This document shows, one piece after another, positions 38,701-50,550 of a stretch of DNA of 64,000 bases. Below the pieces are notes generated by a model. It ran no database searches. It was not told the origin of the DNA and saw only the letters and a program-made list of their open reading frames with translations. Location: the NCBI GenBank assembly GCA_040954595.2, contig CM082594.2, forward strand, positions 3,472,001-3,536,000, given 5' to 3'. A program made the position numbers and the translations under genes. This stretch comes from Balanoglossus misakiensis (taxonomy: Eukaryota > Hemichordata). Position 1 is the stretch's first letter, and each line of letters starts with the position of its first letter.

Positions 38701-39008
38701 TTTAGTTTCCTTGGATATGTTATCTCACTTGACGTTCAGGACTGCAGCCGACATCTGTAGTATAGAGCTCACAACTGAAGTTTTGGAAGGAAAACGAGAA
38801 ATTTCCAATAATCCCAAAACCATTATGATAAATTTGGCCGTACGGAAAAGTGGTTGCATAAATGCTGGAGAGAAATATACGTTACCTCAGAAATGACATC
38901 GTGGAGAAATCTGAATGGTGGTTTCTTCAAGAGCTTATCGGTCAACGGAGGTTTTTTGATGACTTTTCCCAAAGTTGCCTGAGTTTTCTTGACGAACGCA
39001 TCAGCCAT
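23739..39008 (-). CDS. TRAF3IP1: IFT54 / TRAF3-interacting protein 1, ciliary transport
   Basis: IFT54 is an IFT-B subunit that binds tubulin and is needed for ciliogenesis. Seventeen exons (minus): 38886-39008, 38147-38218, 37687-37735, 37034-37146, 36540-36713, 35728-35940, 35429-35485, 33806-33820, 31465-31488, 29591-29675, 27848-27865, 26345-26504, 25924-26007, 25562-25673, 24989-25099, 24273-24499, 23739-23901. They sum to 1800 bases (599 aa), close to vertebrate length, with every phase matching. The N-terminal tubulin-binding domain (1-119) starts [20 protein letters not shown] and includes [13 protein letters not shown]. Residues about 120-270 are extremely Lys/Arg/Asp/Glu-rich, as in MIP-T3. 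The motif [13 protein letters not shown] and the acidic [12 protein letters not shown] are family landmarks. A coiled coil fills about 470-599 ([20 protein letters not shown]) and ends before TGA. The 15-base exon 8 has a weak acceptor and is the least certain piece. Confidence 0.95.
24610..24788. mobile_element. pogo/Tigger-like MITE, intact copy
   Basis: 179 bp running from CAGTCAAACC to GGTTTAAGTG, with TA on each side (24608-24609, 24789-24790). The interior repeats modules such as CTATATAATGGCCAC and CTATAAAGGCCAG. It sits in TRAF3IP1 intron 15. The TA duplication and termini suggest a pogo-type non-autonomous element; no transposase is present. Confidence 0.72.
26600..26662. repeat. short hairpin element in TRAF3IP1 intron
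   Basis: ACCCTTTGAAC near the left end and GTTCAAAGGGT near the right form an 11-base perfect stem with a spacer of about 35 bases. It lacks TTAA flanks, so transposon origin is only a possibility. Confidence 0.4.
28067..28315. mobile_element. foldback MITE, family A, internally deleted copy
   Basis: Same termini and TTAA borders as the copy at 5560-5914, and the same core AAAATGAATAA...TTATTCATTTTGG. Its left arm is about 100 bases shorter than the right, so the palindrome is lopsided. It lies in a TRAF3IP1 intron. Confidence 0.82.
32513..32570. repeat. T-rich and G-rich simple sequence
   Basis: TTG/TTTTTG units pass into poly-T and a run of G residues in a TRAF3IP1 intron. It is low-complexity DNA. 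Confidence 0.8.
34338..34543. mobile_element. foldback MITE, family C
   Basis: Termini CTGTAACACACTTTATTTTC and GAAAATAAAGTGTTTTACAG are imperfect inverted repeats flanked by TA on both sides (34336-34337, 34544-34545). Internal TTTTCGCGA-type words recur in both orientations. It is non-coding and inside a TRAF3IP1 intron. The TA border suggests a Tc1/mariner-type mobiliser; that is inference. Confidence 0.78.
34900..34970. mobile_element. 71-bp piggyBac-like MITE
   Basis: Begins CCCTTTCAAGCCTGGC and ends GCCAGAAAGGG, bounded by TTAA at 34896-34899 and 34971-34974. CCCTTT ends with TTAA duplications are the signature of piggyBac-family elements. No coding capacity. Confidence 0.72.
35170..35232. 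repeat. perfect 23-base inverted repeat with 17-base loop
   Basis: The arms at 35170-35192 and 35210-35232 (starting CCAAGCAGAAAGGGG) are exact complements around a 17-base spacer. Shorter complementarity (GGTCCAT / ATGGCCC) extends outward. It is in a TRAF3IP1 intron and transcribed with it, so it could fold in RNA. Confidence 0.85.
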
Positions 39009-39624
39009 GGTTTATCTTAGTTTTAAAACACCGTTGACACTTAAAATATATACAATTGAGCTAGAAGTTGTATGTGTCCATTGGTAACAGCATCGTTTGT
39101 ACACCTCTGTTGTTTTCACTGACGGACGGAATTTCTATCCCACAATGCATTAGCACCTCGATCTGGCATTACTGCATAGTGGGCGTTGAAATTCTCCCGA
39201 ACTCGATATACTGCCTTCCTGTAGACTAAATTATTTGCTGATTCTAGTATATACGAACTAAAAGCAGAAAATTGTTGTTTTATGATGAAATTGACTGATT
39301 TATAAATTATTAGTAAGAACGACCGCGAACGAGCCCAGTTGCGCCTGCGCGCACGAAACTTGCCGATGTAACCTTTGACCTTACAACCGGCTTTTGAAGT
39401 TGTGAGAATAGTATGTCCTGGTTACCCATGTAAACAAGCGTGTTTTCAGCTGTAAATGGTGTTTGTATGACTTCTGATTCATATCAACCGCATCTTATAC
39501 CGATATTTCACTCCCCTGTTCTTTCTGTATATGCATCCCCGCTATGTTTAGCCTGTCAGATTCGATTATGGCGAGTGTCCCCGTCTGGACTGCTGCACCA
39601 GCAACACCGGGTCGTTGGTGTTTG

Positions 39625-39648
39625 CATGGAGGTACTAGTACCTCCATG
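39625..39648. repeat. perfect 24-base palindrome
   Basis: The core GGAGGTACTAGTACCTCC, extended by CAT on the left and ATG on the right, reads identically on both strands. It lies about 0.6 kb upstream of TRAF3IP1 in a degenerate repeat region. Confidence 0.9.
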
Positions 39649-39749
39649 GTGTTTGGGTCATCGCACCCTGAAGTTGACTAGTGTACTCGCTACATGGGCG
39701 TACTCTAGTGCGCCCCATGCTCAAAGCTCAAAAAGAAACACATAACACT

Positions 39750-40049
39750 GATGGGGTTCATTGCCTTTCGTCGAAATACATCCCTCCAACGACCATACAA
39801 ATGGAATAGCCTGCCTGCCACCGTTGTTAATGCCAATTCAGTAAATGCCTTCAAACATCAATACGACCGCCTACACAATGGTCCTAAAGGGATGTAATTA
39901 TCCTAACCGGATATCTTATCCCTCAACCAAACTGAACTGAACTACATTGTACATGTACTTCCTTATTATCATGATTATGGTTTATCCAGTGACATTGGAC
40001 GGTTGTGTCCGAAATAAAGATTAATAATTGGGAGGTCTTATGACCTCCC
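39750..40049 (+). mobile_element. LINE 3' end fragment
   Basis: The frame from 39751 to TAA at 39895 reads LQRPYKWNSLPATVVNANSV and then FKHQYDRLHN. The pattern WNSLPxxVVNAxSVxxFK is a familiar C-terminus of non-LTR retrotransposon reverse transcriptase proteins. It is followed by an AT-rich tail and a short hairpin, GGGAGGTC TTAT GACCTCCC, at 40030-40049. The 5' part is missing, so it is a dead copy. The exact clade cannot be told from this fragment. Confidence 0.65.
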
Positions 40050-41286
40050 CAGGTCAGATGAAAGATCAATAACCGACAAACTTGCTGGTACAATTATGTT
40101 TTCTGTTGGTTGTTAATGAATATCAACCTTTACCTTGGACGCAAAATGCAACCGCAGAAATAAAGTACAACTTTGAGAAAGTCATTGTCACAAAAAAGCA
40201 GTCAGTGGAGTTTATGGCTTCATGTGCAATAGTGTGGAATAGCATGAGCATGAAATCACCAATGTCAACACTTCTGGTTATGCAACCCCAGGCAGAAGGT
40301 GTTCTCTGCACTTTGACAACTATTCCAATCAGGTTTTAGTACTGCATGGTATTTCTTAACTTTCTTTCTCTAATTCTTAGTTGTAAAACAAAAACATGCT
40401 AATTTCTATGTGGACTATAAATGTATGATTCAGAGATGTTGGCAACCCAGTTTCAAGACCAGACTCTATTCAGTTGACAATGATAGCACTGCACGTTGTG
40501 TAGGCTGACTTGACACAAATGCATCACAAGTAATTGTATTTCAAGAAGTAGAATAAGAAACCAGCTAAGATCCACAAGACAACACCTGAAATACCTGCGT
40601 TATACGGCAAATTCCACCCCCATGATTCCCAATTCACATGTGGATAATGGATAATAATGCAAACACAAACAAATACACATCAAGCAAATAATGTAATAAT
40701 TCAATACTTCTATTTATTTTACATGTGTGTTCACACCAAAAATACAGTACAGTTAATCAAGAAGTGCTGAATTCTCAAACTATCTTCTGTTGAACAGAAC
40801 TATTAATGTTTGTATTTACCAATACCTCTTGCAATATTGTTGCTTGCTTGCCAAGAAGCACATGGGGCTTTACCCACATGTGGCATTCAAATAATGATCA
40901 CCATTTTGTTTGGAAACAATTCTCTCTCCACAATACAAAACTGTCCAATGACAGTAGAACAGACATACAGCAAGTAAAACAATCGTGTAAGCAATATTTC
41001 AGACTGAAAATTGTTGAATTCTGTTTTTTCTTTCTAAAATGACCTTTTAAACAATTCATGCAAGATATATTCACTGCAACCAGACGTTCATCACTCCATC
41101 ATGAATTTTGACCGCACATGCTTTTCTTTAATGCCTCTTAAAAACTGAAGCCAGGACAAGCTTATTTGTAGTACACTAACTCCCACCTGAACTGACATTG
41201 ACATTTACAGTGATTCTAGTTTTACTGTCTGCAAGCAAATAACACAAAAATCACCAAACAAAGGCATGTTTGACTCTGGGGTGATT
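40050..41286. other. spacer and 3' flank of NDUFA8
   Basis: AT-rich DNA without a supported exon. A minus-strand AATAAA at 40713-40718 is a candidate poly(A) signal for NDUFA8, giving a 3' UTR of about 570 bases. Confidence 0.5.
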
Positions 41287-43102
41287 CTAAGGAAAGAAGT
41301 AAAATCTGGACCCATGCTTTGCTGGGGGTATATTTTCTGGTGGTCTCTCCAGGGGTGGTTCGTCCGGCTTGGGCCTGGTCTTGGGCCCAGGTAGTGGCCT
41401 CTCTGTTTTCACTATAGTTGTCTGAGAAGAAAAACAAAACAAAACTCTTCTTTAACATTGAACAACCATAACAATAATAGTAACATACAGATGTAACATA
41501 CAGACTAATAAACAGATTGCAGAACATTATCAATTCATTGTGTATGGACAACACAATACAACATGTATTATGCTTATTACTAGATGCATTCACATACATT
41601 ATTATGATTTGTTCCGCAACTTGTTTAGTGCTGCAAACTTTGAATGGCCATGGCTCCGGCAAAGGAACTTGAAGTCACTGATGTACAATCAAAATAAATA
41701 TGGCTCAATTTTAAGCAAATATGCATTTTCCTCAGAGCAAGATGGTGAATTGAAAATACTACATACATTTGTACCATAAGAGCCTGGTCATGTACCAGAC
41801 CCAGTTATGTAAATAACCTATCAAGCCAACCTTAACTTTCAATCAAATTGATCATGGACCACTTTGCGGATAGAATAACGCACAGGGTTGTGGGACAGTT
41901 TGCGTTCTGAGCGCGTGCGTTAGACATGTACTAGACACTATGTTGAACGCAAATTATACCATCATGCATTGCAGATACCCTATCCGCGAAGTGGTCTATG
42001 TCTGCTTCCATTACCTTGGTGAGTTCTCCAAGATCGGGTCTGACCCATCCCAGGTTTTCGAAGACGCAGTTGTCAAACTTGGTCTGCTCCTTCCTGCACC
42101 ACTTGTACTTCTGTTGGTTCTTATCAAGACATGTCCAGTACGCAGTGAAGGACTCACTGCAGTGGGTCTTGATCGTCTTCAGGAATTCGACAGCGCAGCT
42201 GCTGACAGCTCTGCCCTCTTTTAGACACTTGCGGGGATCATCTTCTTCATGTCTACACAACATGAATTCCTAAGAAGAAGAACGTGCAACAAAATAAAAC
42301 TGCCAGCCTAGAAATGTTTGCACAATTTCATTTTATTATTTCCCTGATGTCAAAAACGATACTCTCCAATCTCCATGATAGATTTTACATGTCACGAGTA
42401 TAAAGCAATGTCTGATGTTCATCTAGGAAGTCTTTTTTCCTGTTTTCATAATCAAGCTAATATAGAAATATGTGGTTGAACTATATCACGTGTGTGTACA
42501 TGTACATATCAAATCAGCCTCAAGGTCCATCTCCGGTGAATCTCGGGATGTTGTCTGAACAGATGAATAAGTTTATATTTTCGCATCCTGCTACGTTTGC
42601 TGAGAGCATGTTTTTTTGTTCGTTAGTCTGTAAATCGTGAGAAGATACATATACTGTAACATGACTCGCAAAACTTCCTTTTGCTTATATTTTGATCTCT
42701 CGCTTTTATTATTCCGGCGGGGGTACACCACTGATGCCAGTGGACTACGTGACTATTGGTACTGCTTTAGTTTTGCCAATGACTATGTGGGTCGCTGCGC
42801 ATCAACCAGCATGTTATCTTTCGGTTTGGTAAGCGCAAATATTTCATTTATAATTGAAAACATTTCAGAGAGCGATAATGAACAGCGACAGTAAGTTTCG
42901 AGCACTTCGTAGCAAGCAAACTCTGGGCGACCTCTGCGGTGGCCGACGACAGAGGTCAATTGTGCAGACGACTGCTCACCTTATTAGGTTTATCGCACTG
43001 TCGTCCGTAGTGGTGAGCTCCCGCCTTCAGCACAGCCGATGTGACTGGCACAACTGGCGTGTTCAGGTCTTCATAACTAGGCAATTCATGAACGCCCGGC
43101 AT
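41287..43102 (-). CDS. NDUFA8: NADH dehydrogenase 1 alpha subcomplex subunit 8
   Basis: An accessory subunit of mitochondrial complex I facing the intermembrane space, imported by the disulfide relay. Three exons (minus): 42980-43102, 42015-42269, 41287-41421. They total 513 bases (170 aa; human is 172) and all junctions are phase 0. It starts [16 protein letters not shown]; then [20 protein letters not shown], and [19 protein letters not shown] with a C-x9-C pair. The second helical hairpin, [15 protein letters not shown] then [10 protein letters not shown], contains another C-x9-[17 protein letters not shown] and the C-terminal [10 protein letters not shown] are family signatures. There is no cleavable presequence, as expected for CHCH proteins. 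Confidence 0.96.
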
Positions 43103-44009
43103 GGTGAAACACAGTTACTTTTCTGCAAAGTGTTTCACTGCAGCCGAAACTTGGGCTTTTCAATATGGCGTCAGTGCAATCACGCGAGATCTCATAACTA
43201 CTGTAATTCCAAGAGGGCGCTATAACTGGCCGGGGTGCATTTCAGTCATCCCATTCATAGCACAGTGATGTATAGGGCAATTAGTTTTCCAAAATTGTGG
43301 TATATCAGAAGTTTTTTAAAATGCAGATTTGCATAAAAATACCAAAATTATTATCTTTCCAAAGGAAACCAAAAAGAAATGTATCTGCATGTAAACACCC
43401 CCAAAACTGCACATCTTGTTTCTTTGCATTCACTTTTAAAACATGTACAGCGTATATTCAATTTGTAAGCATACTTTGCATAGCATTCATAGACATGAGA
43501 GTGTTTTAAACTACGTGCACATCGTTTTATAACAACATTGCTGGCCTACAATGGGTAATGTTGTCCATTTCAAAAATTTAAGTGACTTGATTCATTGCTC
43601 ATATGTTGCAGTCACTCAAACCAGATCATACATGCACAACTTAAGCTGAAAACAATTCACGACTAGACCACTCTGAAAATGTTCTTTCCTTTATTTAACA
43701 AAAATAATTTCTATTTTAACTGCTGATATGCTAAAAACGTAAGCCTAGAACTGTGCTCATGTAAAGTATGTAAATCCCACAATGCATTTTTGTTTCAATT
43801 CAGGCCCATTGTTTTTGAAGGGGACAATCCCCTTCCAGACCATCTTCATAGAGCCACATAAATACAATGGTACAATGTGTGTTTGTGTTCTCAGATATAT
43901 TGCTTGCACTTGACTTCAATTGATATAACCACTTGGCCGCAGTCATTACTCTGCCTTTAATAAGCACAAATAAATGCTTCCTCCATTTCAATAATAATGC
44001 AGCCAACAG
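43103..44009. other. NDUFA8 upstream region and HSPBAP1 3' UTR
   Basis: The left side is the NDUFA8 5' UTR/promoter, GC-richer and containing the 9-base hairpin at 43104-43138. The right side is the HSPBAP1 3' UTR with a minus-strand AATAAA at 43690-43695, about 315 bases after its stop. No other gene is supported. Confidence 0.55.
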
Positions 44010-47000
44010 TCACTTGACACTGCATTTTTCTTTGAGCAGTTCTGTCACTTTGTTTACCACCTGAGGATGTGTGAGACACTCCACCAACATTTCAAGACTT
44101 GGGTCACGGAAAGTTTCCTTCGTCTCCTCCTGCTCTCGGTCCTTGTCTGCACAAGCAACTGATTCACACTCATGCTCCTCTGCTTTTCCAAATGGCGGTG
44201 AGCGTTCGACAAACGCCAGAAATCGACTTTTCAACCAGTCAGCATCATCAAGTTCAGCTGAATCACGCCTCATCACCTCTGTTTGCTTGCTGTTTTCTTC
44301 TCTAGTCATTCCCTCTGCTGAGGTTTTCCGCTTCTTCCTGCAGGGTCCTGAACTCTCCCCACTCCCACCACTGCGATGGTACTGCCCTTTCTGATCAGCT
44401 TCCTTCAGCTTCTTCACAGTCGCTTGCAAGTACTGGATGTTGACATCAGGTTGTGTCAATTCCTGCGGTTAAACGATACACAGTTAAGCTCATGGTATCT
44501 CACTTTTGTTTTCTACAAACACATCACAACACAACACAACAGTTCAAACATACAGATTGGTTTGAAAACACATCACATCTAGGTTGTATTTTGTGTTCCA
44601 ATTTTGCATACAATTGTTTGGGGAAAAAGTTTCATGATCAAAATACATGTAGCTATTAGCAGGAATTTAAGCTGATATACGATGCGGGGTCACATCATGA
44701 ATCTCAGATAAAAATCATTCCTATCAGCATTGCAATTTTCACTAGCAAAGCATCAACTAAATTCATATTCAGTCATGGCTCATGGTTTCTTTCACTGTTT
44801 TTCTCTACAAACACAACACCACACTTCAAACATACACATTAATTGGCATTGGGAATACACTATGTTGTATTCCAGATTTTTTTTTAGAAAATTGGTTAAT
44901 TTTCATACTCAAAATAGCTTTTATCCTGATGACTTCTACAGCTACAGGAATCTGTGTTCATTTACAATGCGTTACATTATGAATCTCAGATGAAAATGAT
45001 CATTCCTTTCATCATTGCAATTTTCACCAAAATAGCATCCACTAAATTTTCCCCACACATTTATAATTGTTTTTATGGTAAAAATAACCTCAGGAAGTAA
45101 TAAGCTCAAATTACAAATGGATTCAGAGTTCCAATCCTAATACCTCAGTAGGGTTTAGCCATGGACATGTGCCACCTTCATCAGTTATTTGAGATAACAT
45201 ATTACAAGTCACCGTCCTTGTGATGGCCTCTTCAACTCTTGTGTGGTCATCCACATCCTTCAACAGAAAAGAAAAGAAAGATCAAAACCCTTCAAGGAAA
45301 ATGGTACAATTGCAGAAGTAGCTAAGGCCTCACGATGGAAAATGATCATCTTGAGTTTCAAATTTCACATTCAATGAAGTTCCTCATTCTTGACTACCGG
45401 TAAACTTTAAATTTTTGTCCTATAAATATAAATTCTTGTTCAGAACAGAATATGTAGATTATGTCATAAAGCAAAAAGCATTGTGACAAATAAGATGTGC
45501 AAAGTAATTGTCTATGAGGTACTACTGTAATCTCCCCAGACAGTTCAGCACATTTTATCTACCGCATCTGAAATTCTCTCTCAATAGTATTATACTGATG
45601 TCAACCAGACTATCGGTAGGACAATTAACACACGGATGGATGGATATATCATATTTATCTCTTTCAGAGGCAATTTGTCAGGAAAGGTTATTTTTCGCAA
45701 CCCAGCAATGTTGTAAATCCCACGTTGACAAACTTGGGGTGTAATCACCCCCATCTGGGATAGTGTTTCTAGACCCCATGTCCTCTGATGTGATTATACA
45801 CTGGGTAAATCCTAACACATTTTTGCTACATTTCATCTCTACTTAGAGGTATTATGTGCGCATGCACATATAAACAAACCAGTTCAATCCATGAATTGAT
45901 GCTGATTGCCGGCGTTCTGCATTCCACGTAATGCCACCAGTGCCAGGGAACGTACAGCACATCTCCCGGTTCCAGGGTCACTATGTACGGAGTGGCGTTG
46001 TGAAATTTCGGGAATCTCTGCAAATCCGGATTCTTGACGTTGACCTGGCTGAAGACACTGGATTCCTCGTACGGAATTCTTGTGGGGTACAGCATGGGTG
46101 TCTGGTCAGGTGGGAATAAATACCATTGCTTTCTGAAATAAGGTTAAAATCATAGGGTAGTTATATGATGTGGATTTTGGGATTATAACTACATACATAT
46201 ATATAGGGAAATAGGCGGGATGGCATGGGGGTTGGCAGATGAAAGGATATATTTTGTAGAATTTGAAAAAAAAGATAAAACTTGTATTAAAGGAGTTCAG
46301 AATCTATTTCTTCATCATTTTTTGATATCAAGAATTAAGTAAACAATCAACACTACCATATCCTAGAAGCACTTTATAATATACTCACTCTCCACAGATT
46401 TGGACCACCAAATTACATCCATAGGTATCGTAGTGGCATGGTGTGTGGGAGCCCTCACTGCCAATCCACAGCGTGCTCTGTGTACCATCTCTGCCTTGGA
46501 AACCAAAATCACTCCATCTCACTGCCTACACAGGGGTCAGAGGGCAAAATTTAGTATCTCCACAACTGATATAGTCAACAAGACCCAGCCTTTAATATGG
46601 CCTGCTGTTTCATACATTTATAGTTATACTCATACTGCTATACCATACATATATACAGATGCATTATATAGTACAGCAAGCAGTTTTATACTAAGACATG
46701 TCATATTAGCAAACTGAACGGAAAAAAACCCATCAAAACACACTGGACAGGCAAAATTTGGTTGTTTGCCAAAAACTTGATATGCATCATGACAGCACTG
46801 CAACTTACTTCTAATATATCTGTTTTGCCTTGGAAAATCTGTGACATATGTTTGTAGTCTGCATAACACCAACTGTCTGTGGATTCAAAATCTTTCAGTG
46901 GGTTATCTTCACTGAGATTCTGCGTCGCTGCATTCAGCCAATCACGGAACTGCTGGAGTGTAGCATCTCTATAGCAACAGTCTGTCTCCCACAATACACC

Positions 47001-47681
47001 TGGATGCAACATGTTCAGAGATACTGTCACACACATGCCAAAGTTTATACACAGAATGACTGTATATCTCTGTCACTTTGTGTGACATGGATATAGTCAT
47101 TTCAGCAAATTTCTATTCTTTAACAATATGAAATCTTATGGTACCTGGTCACTTCATCCCCGAACCAAATTTGCTTATGACATAACTACACTCCACCATC
47201 TCCAAAACCATTCAAATTACAAGCTCAAATGGGACAGATTTCTCCTAAGTCAGTTGTCAACTTGGTTTTGAAATATATTGGTACTGTACAAGGAAAGGGG
47301 GAGCAACTCTTAAAATTCAAACCTATGTATGGCGAATTCTTTCAGACCTTGCAGTGATCTGACACTGATGCCTAGCCTCTATTATAGAGTGCTCATCAAA
47401 TACATGTCCTCAAGTAGTAAGTACCACACATCGCAATTCCAAGAGATATACTGGGTCAGTTTTCAAGCAGTAATATGCATTAAATTTTTACCATGTTGAC
47501 TCCAACTTCTTGGTCCTATTCTGAACTTCAGTTGCTGACTCCCTAACACGTCAGCCAGGGATGGGATTGTCCAGTTCATACACGGCCAGTCGGATACCAT
47601 GTCTTTAAACACCACCGGGAGTGCCAGTGTCTTCATCACCAGGCTATTGGCAACATCGGGGGGAAACGGTTTCTTGCTCAT
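44010..47681 (-). CDS. HSPBAP1: HSPB1-associated protein 1, JmjC-domain protein
   Basis: A cupin/JmjC-fold protein of the 2-oxoglutarate, Fe(II) oxygenase type, known in mammals as an HSP27-binding protein; its substrate is unknown to me. Six exons (minus): 47492-47681, 46809-46999, 46389-46525, 45880-46132, 45144-45257, 44010-44462. They total 1338 bases (445 aa) with consistent phases; human is somewhat longer. It starts MSKKPFPPDVANSLVMKTLA. JmjC landmarks are STLWIGSEGSHTPCHYDTYG (the HxD iron ligands are HYD), KQWYLFPPDQTP, LYPTRIPYEESSVFSQVNV and VPWHWWHYVE with the distal histidine, so the iron triad looks intact. WLNPTE and the C-terminal LVECLTHPQVVNKVTELL helix match the family; the region between is variable and charged. 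The exon 3 acceptor is tgtgtag|GCAGTG; a later AG would bring an immediate stop. Confidence 0.93.
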
Positions 47682-49486
47682 GTTGTTCTGAGTACAAAGA
47701 ATAGTAAGATATAGGGGTTACCGGGTAGTCAAAGAGATGAAGCTATAGTAATGTGCACCACCAAAAATATAGGGCTCTGCCACCAGTTAACTTAGCTGAA
47801 GTGAAATGGTCCACTTTTGAAACCATGGCAACAAGTATTAACACCATCATGAAGTACTTCCTAGTTTCTGTCACTAATCATATGACTCGCCTACAATATT
47901 TCAACACATCTACAGCATGATTGCCATACAACCATTGAACTCCAAGTCGGCATCTTACTCAGTTAGTGTATCCATGGGGCTACCACAAAATTATGGATCA
48001 CTTCTAATTCTATTTCTGTAACAATATCATGGTACCTATATATTACAGATCGAGAACGTTTATCATGGATGGGTTGAAGCGAGTTCATTCACTGACAGGT
48101 GACGTGTGTTGAAGTTCTGATGAACATTGCCTCGGATTCGTAGCCCTACCTCCCCAGTGGTAATTACTGGACACACTGAGTCTGCTAAATTCGCATTGAA
48201 TCGCGTACGTACGCCAGTATGAAGAGACGAGACACACGGTAATCATCACACAGTCTGCACAGGCCTAGCCTGGGTACAACTGAAAACCATGACTGAAAAC
48301 GAAAGAACCTCCACGAAGAACGCCCCCAAGCGACGAATCTTGCATTCTGTTGCATTGATTGGTCTTACGAAACGTATAGTAACAGAAGTGCAGTTTTTGA
48401 CATACTTATCTGATAAAGTCAATTATTTATCAAATTTTCACCGGTTTTCAAAGATTAAAATTCCGTGGAGCAAATATTACCCAATAAAACTAGACAATTA
48501 TTTTCCATTTTTGAAATATGCTGCCTGTTTTATAAATTGTGTCTGTCAACGTTGAGCAATGGCAAATTACAAATTGTCGGTTTAAATGACACCTTTCCCA
48601 TTGTCAGACAATCTGAACTGCACTACTAAAGTACATGTATATTTTGGGGAAATAAACAGTGTTGTGAGGGTGTACGTTTTACACGATTTACACTGCTTGA
48701 AATAGCCCTTGCAGCACATGATCAATAAATTACTAGGGAAATGCCCATCGAAGAGTCCGCTGCACACAAACAATGGTATAGTAGAGATAGAGATGAGCTG
48801 AAGCGCGTCCTTTACGCATTCTATGATTAATAAGAAGCATACACGCTTCGTCGAGTTTGAGTTCGCAATTAACATGATTAACCGAGTGCGGCATGTAACA
48901 ATGATGCAACTACATGTATATACATTGCTCTAAATACCGTCTGACAATGTGAGACTGGGTCTCAGTACGCTCTCGACCCCCGGTCTCGACCTAGTCAGGG
49001 TGTTTCAAAAGTTGGACAGGGCCAATATAACTGACCCAAATGACCAGGGTAAAAACAACAACAAACGGACAAAAGAATCATAAAAAATACAGACTCAAAA
49101 GGACCCAACTTTACACTAACACGGCCCAGAGCATTATGGTACCGGTTCAAACCGCCCAAAATGAGAAACAAGGCTTTACTTTTGCCACTTAAAGTTAGCA
49201 TCGGTTGGGTGGGATGGTAAGTAGTCTAGATCTGCCCTGGTACACTAGACAAACCAGCCAATAAATGAAATGTGGCGAAGATTGAAGGGGGTGGGTGTGG
49301 GACGGTGTGTCCCCCTCCCACATTAGAAAATGTTGTAAAATAAAGTCCTCGAAACTGCAATTTTGTGGACTCAAAAGCAAACGCTGGGGAGCAAAAGTAT
49401 GTGACCCCCTAAAGGTTTCAAAAAAAGATCACACTCCCCCCGTTTGGATTTCAAAATTTAAGTTACCCCCCTGGATTTTGCCCCCC
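47682..49486. other. HSPBAP1 upstream spacer
   Basis: Contains the HSPBAP1 promoter side. A divergent plus-strand frame at 48289 begins MTENERTSTKNAPKRRILHS but has no clear donor or second exon. The rest is unremarkable. Confidence 0.4.
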
Positions 49487-49646
49487 CCCCCCGGCCGTTC
49501 AGCGTGTCGTGTACCACAGGAAAGCTTTGTATGAATGTTGGCACGAACGTAAGACGCGCGTTGAGTCAGCAACTTTCACTTTGAAAACTCTATAGACAAA
49601 CATGCACTCATTTGATAATCGAAAACTTTTCAAAGTCGAAAACAAA
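49487..49646 (+). pseudogene. broken third copy of the signal-peptide exon
   Basis: Begins inside the unit at TTCAGCGTGTCGTGTACCAC, so the start codon and most of the leader are absent. The splice donor is changed from gtaagc to gaaagc. It then follows the same downstream sequence as the other two copies (AATGTTGGCACGAACGTAAG) and joins head-to-tail to the next copy at about 49647. It follows a poly-C run at about 49481-49492. Confidence 0.65.
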
Positions 49647-49958
49647 ATAAATTTCTGGCAGAGAATCGTGTTAGCAAAAGCTCGACTTTCGTTTCACTTG
49701 TATACATTGGTGTCTTGGTTTAATGGTGTACAACAATCAAAACCGATCAATAATACTCAGATGGTATGTCGGAGCCCCTGGTTCAGGTCACGCATGCACA
49801 CATTACTTAAGGTTTGTGACGTCGATCCCAGAAGCACATGCATACTAAAAAGGGCGTTGGGCACGTTGTTTCGAAAAGAAGTCACTTTTACAGTCGCCAT
49901 GTTCATTGCGGTTCTTCAACAAGGATATTGCCGTTGACAAAACAGGGTGACTCCAGAA

Positions 49959-50028
49959 ATGGCGCCTTCGGGAGCCGCAAGGCTGCTTTGTGGATTCACG
50001 CTTGTGCTTAGCGTGTCGTGTACCACAG
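49959..50028 (+). CDS. signal-peptide first exon, copy 1 of a duplicated gene
   Basis: ATG at 49959 opens MAPSGAARLLCG, followed by FTLVLSVSCTT, a short secretory leader. It ends ACCACAG|gtaagc in phase 1. The enclosing unit (about 49647-50550) is repeated at 53998-54910. No downstream plus-strand exon was found within the unit; the partner exons may be lost or elsewhere. It is thus either a real first exon or a duplicated relic. Confidence 0.45.
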
Positions 50029-50262
50029 GTAAGCTTTTTTATGAATGTTGGCGCGAACGTAAGACGCGCGTTGAGTCAGCAACTTTCACTTTGAAACTCT
50101 ATAAAAAAAACATGCACTCATTTGAGAATCGAAAAATATTTCAAAGCCGAAAACATGCTTCCAGCGTTTATACCAGTGGTCCCACAGTGTGGTTTTCTGG
50201 TATAAAATAAAAGTACAAAACCACTAGTTAAACTTTAGTAGACCACCCCACGACACTTTGAA

Positions 50263-50380
50263 GCAATCTTTAGCTGGAAGGTATTTGTATCTTTCACCAG
50301 TGTGATACACCACACCCCGTCTCTAAGTAACACGTATCGATACACCTGCGTAATGTTGGTTTGGCAAAGACGAGAAAGCA
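50263..50380 (-). pseudogene. possible VWC-like exon remnant, copy 1
   Basis: Minus-strand frame GVVYHTGERYKYLPAKDC, like the start of a von Willebrand C-type module (G-x-x-Y-x-x-G-E). The frame upstream is broken by an in-frame TAG. Compared with the copy near 54.65 kb, changes are mostly synonymous or conservative in this frame (Y/F, H/Q, K/E), but not in the plus frame. That suggests past coding on the minus strand. The domain call is tentative. Confidence 0.25.
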
Positions 50381-50550
50381 TATCAGGAAACAAATACAAT
50401 GAAGTTTTTGTGGTCAACAGGAGCAACGATACCAACAAATTTCTGGGTCGCAATTCGTTGGTTCCTAGTAGACGTTTAGACCAGTGCGGAGATTATATCC
50501 CACATCTTCCCGTGAATATTGGACGAGATATTGTACCAATATCTCACTAA

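Noticed and set aside
13809-47681. Operon of four minus-strand genes
   Set aside because: Spacing ranges from 0.9 to 4.6 kb and each gene appears to have its own start and poly(A) context.
48289-48555. Divergent frame MTENERTSTKNAPKRRILHS upstream of HSPBAP1
   Set aside because: Plausible start but the frame turns AT-rich and no donor is evident.
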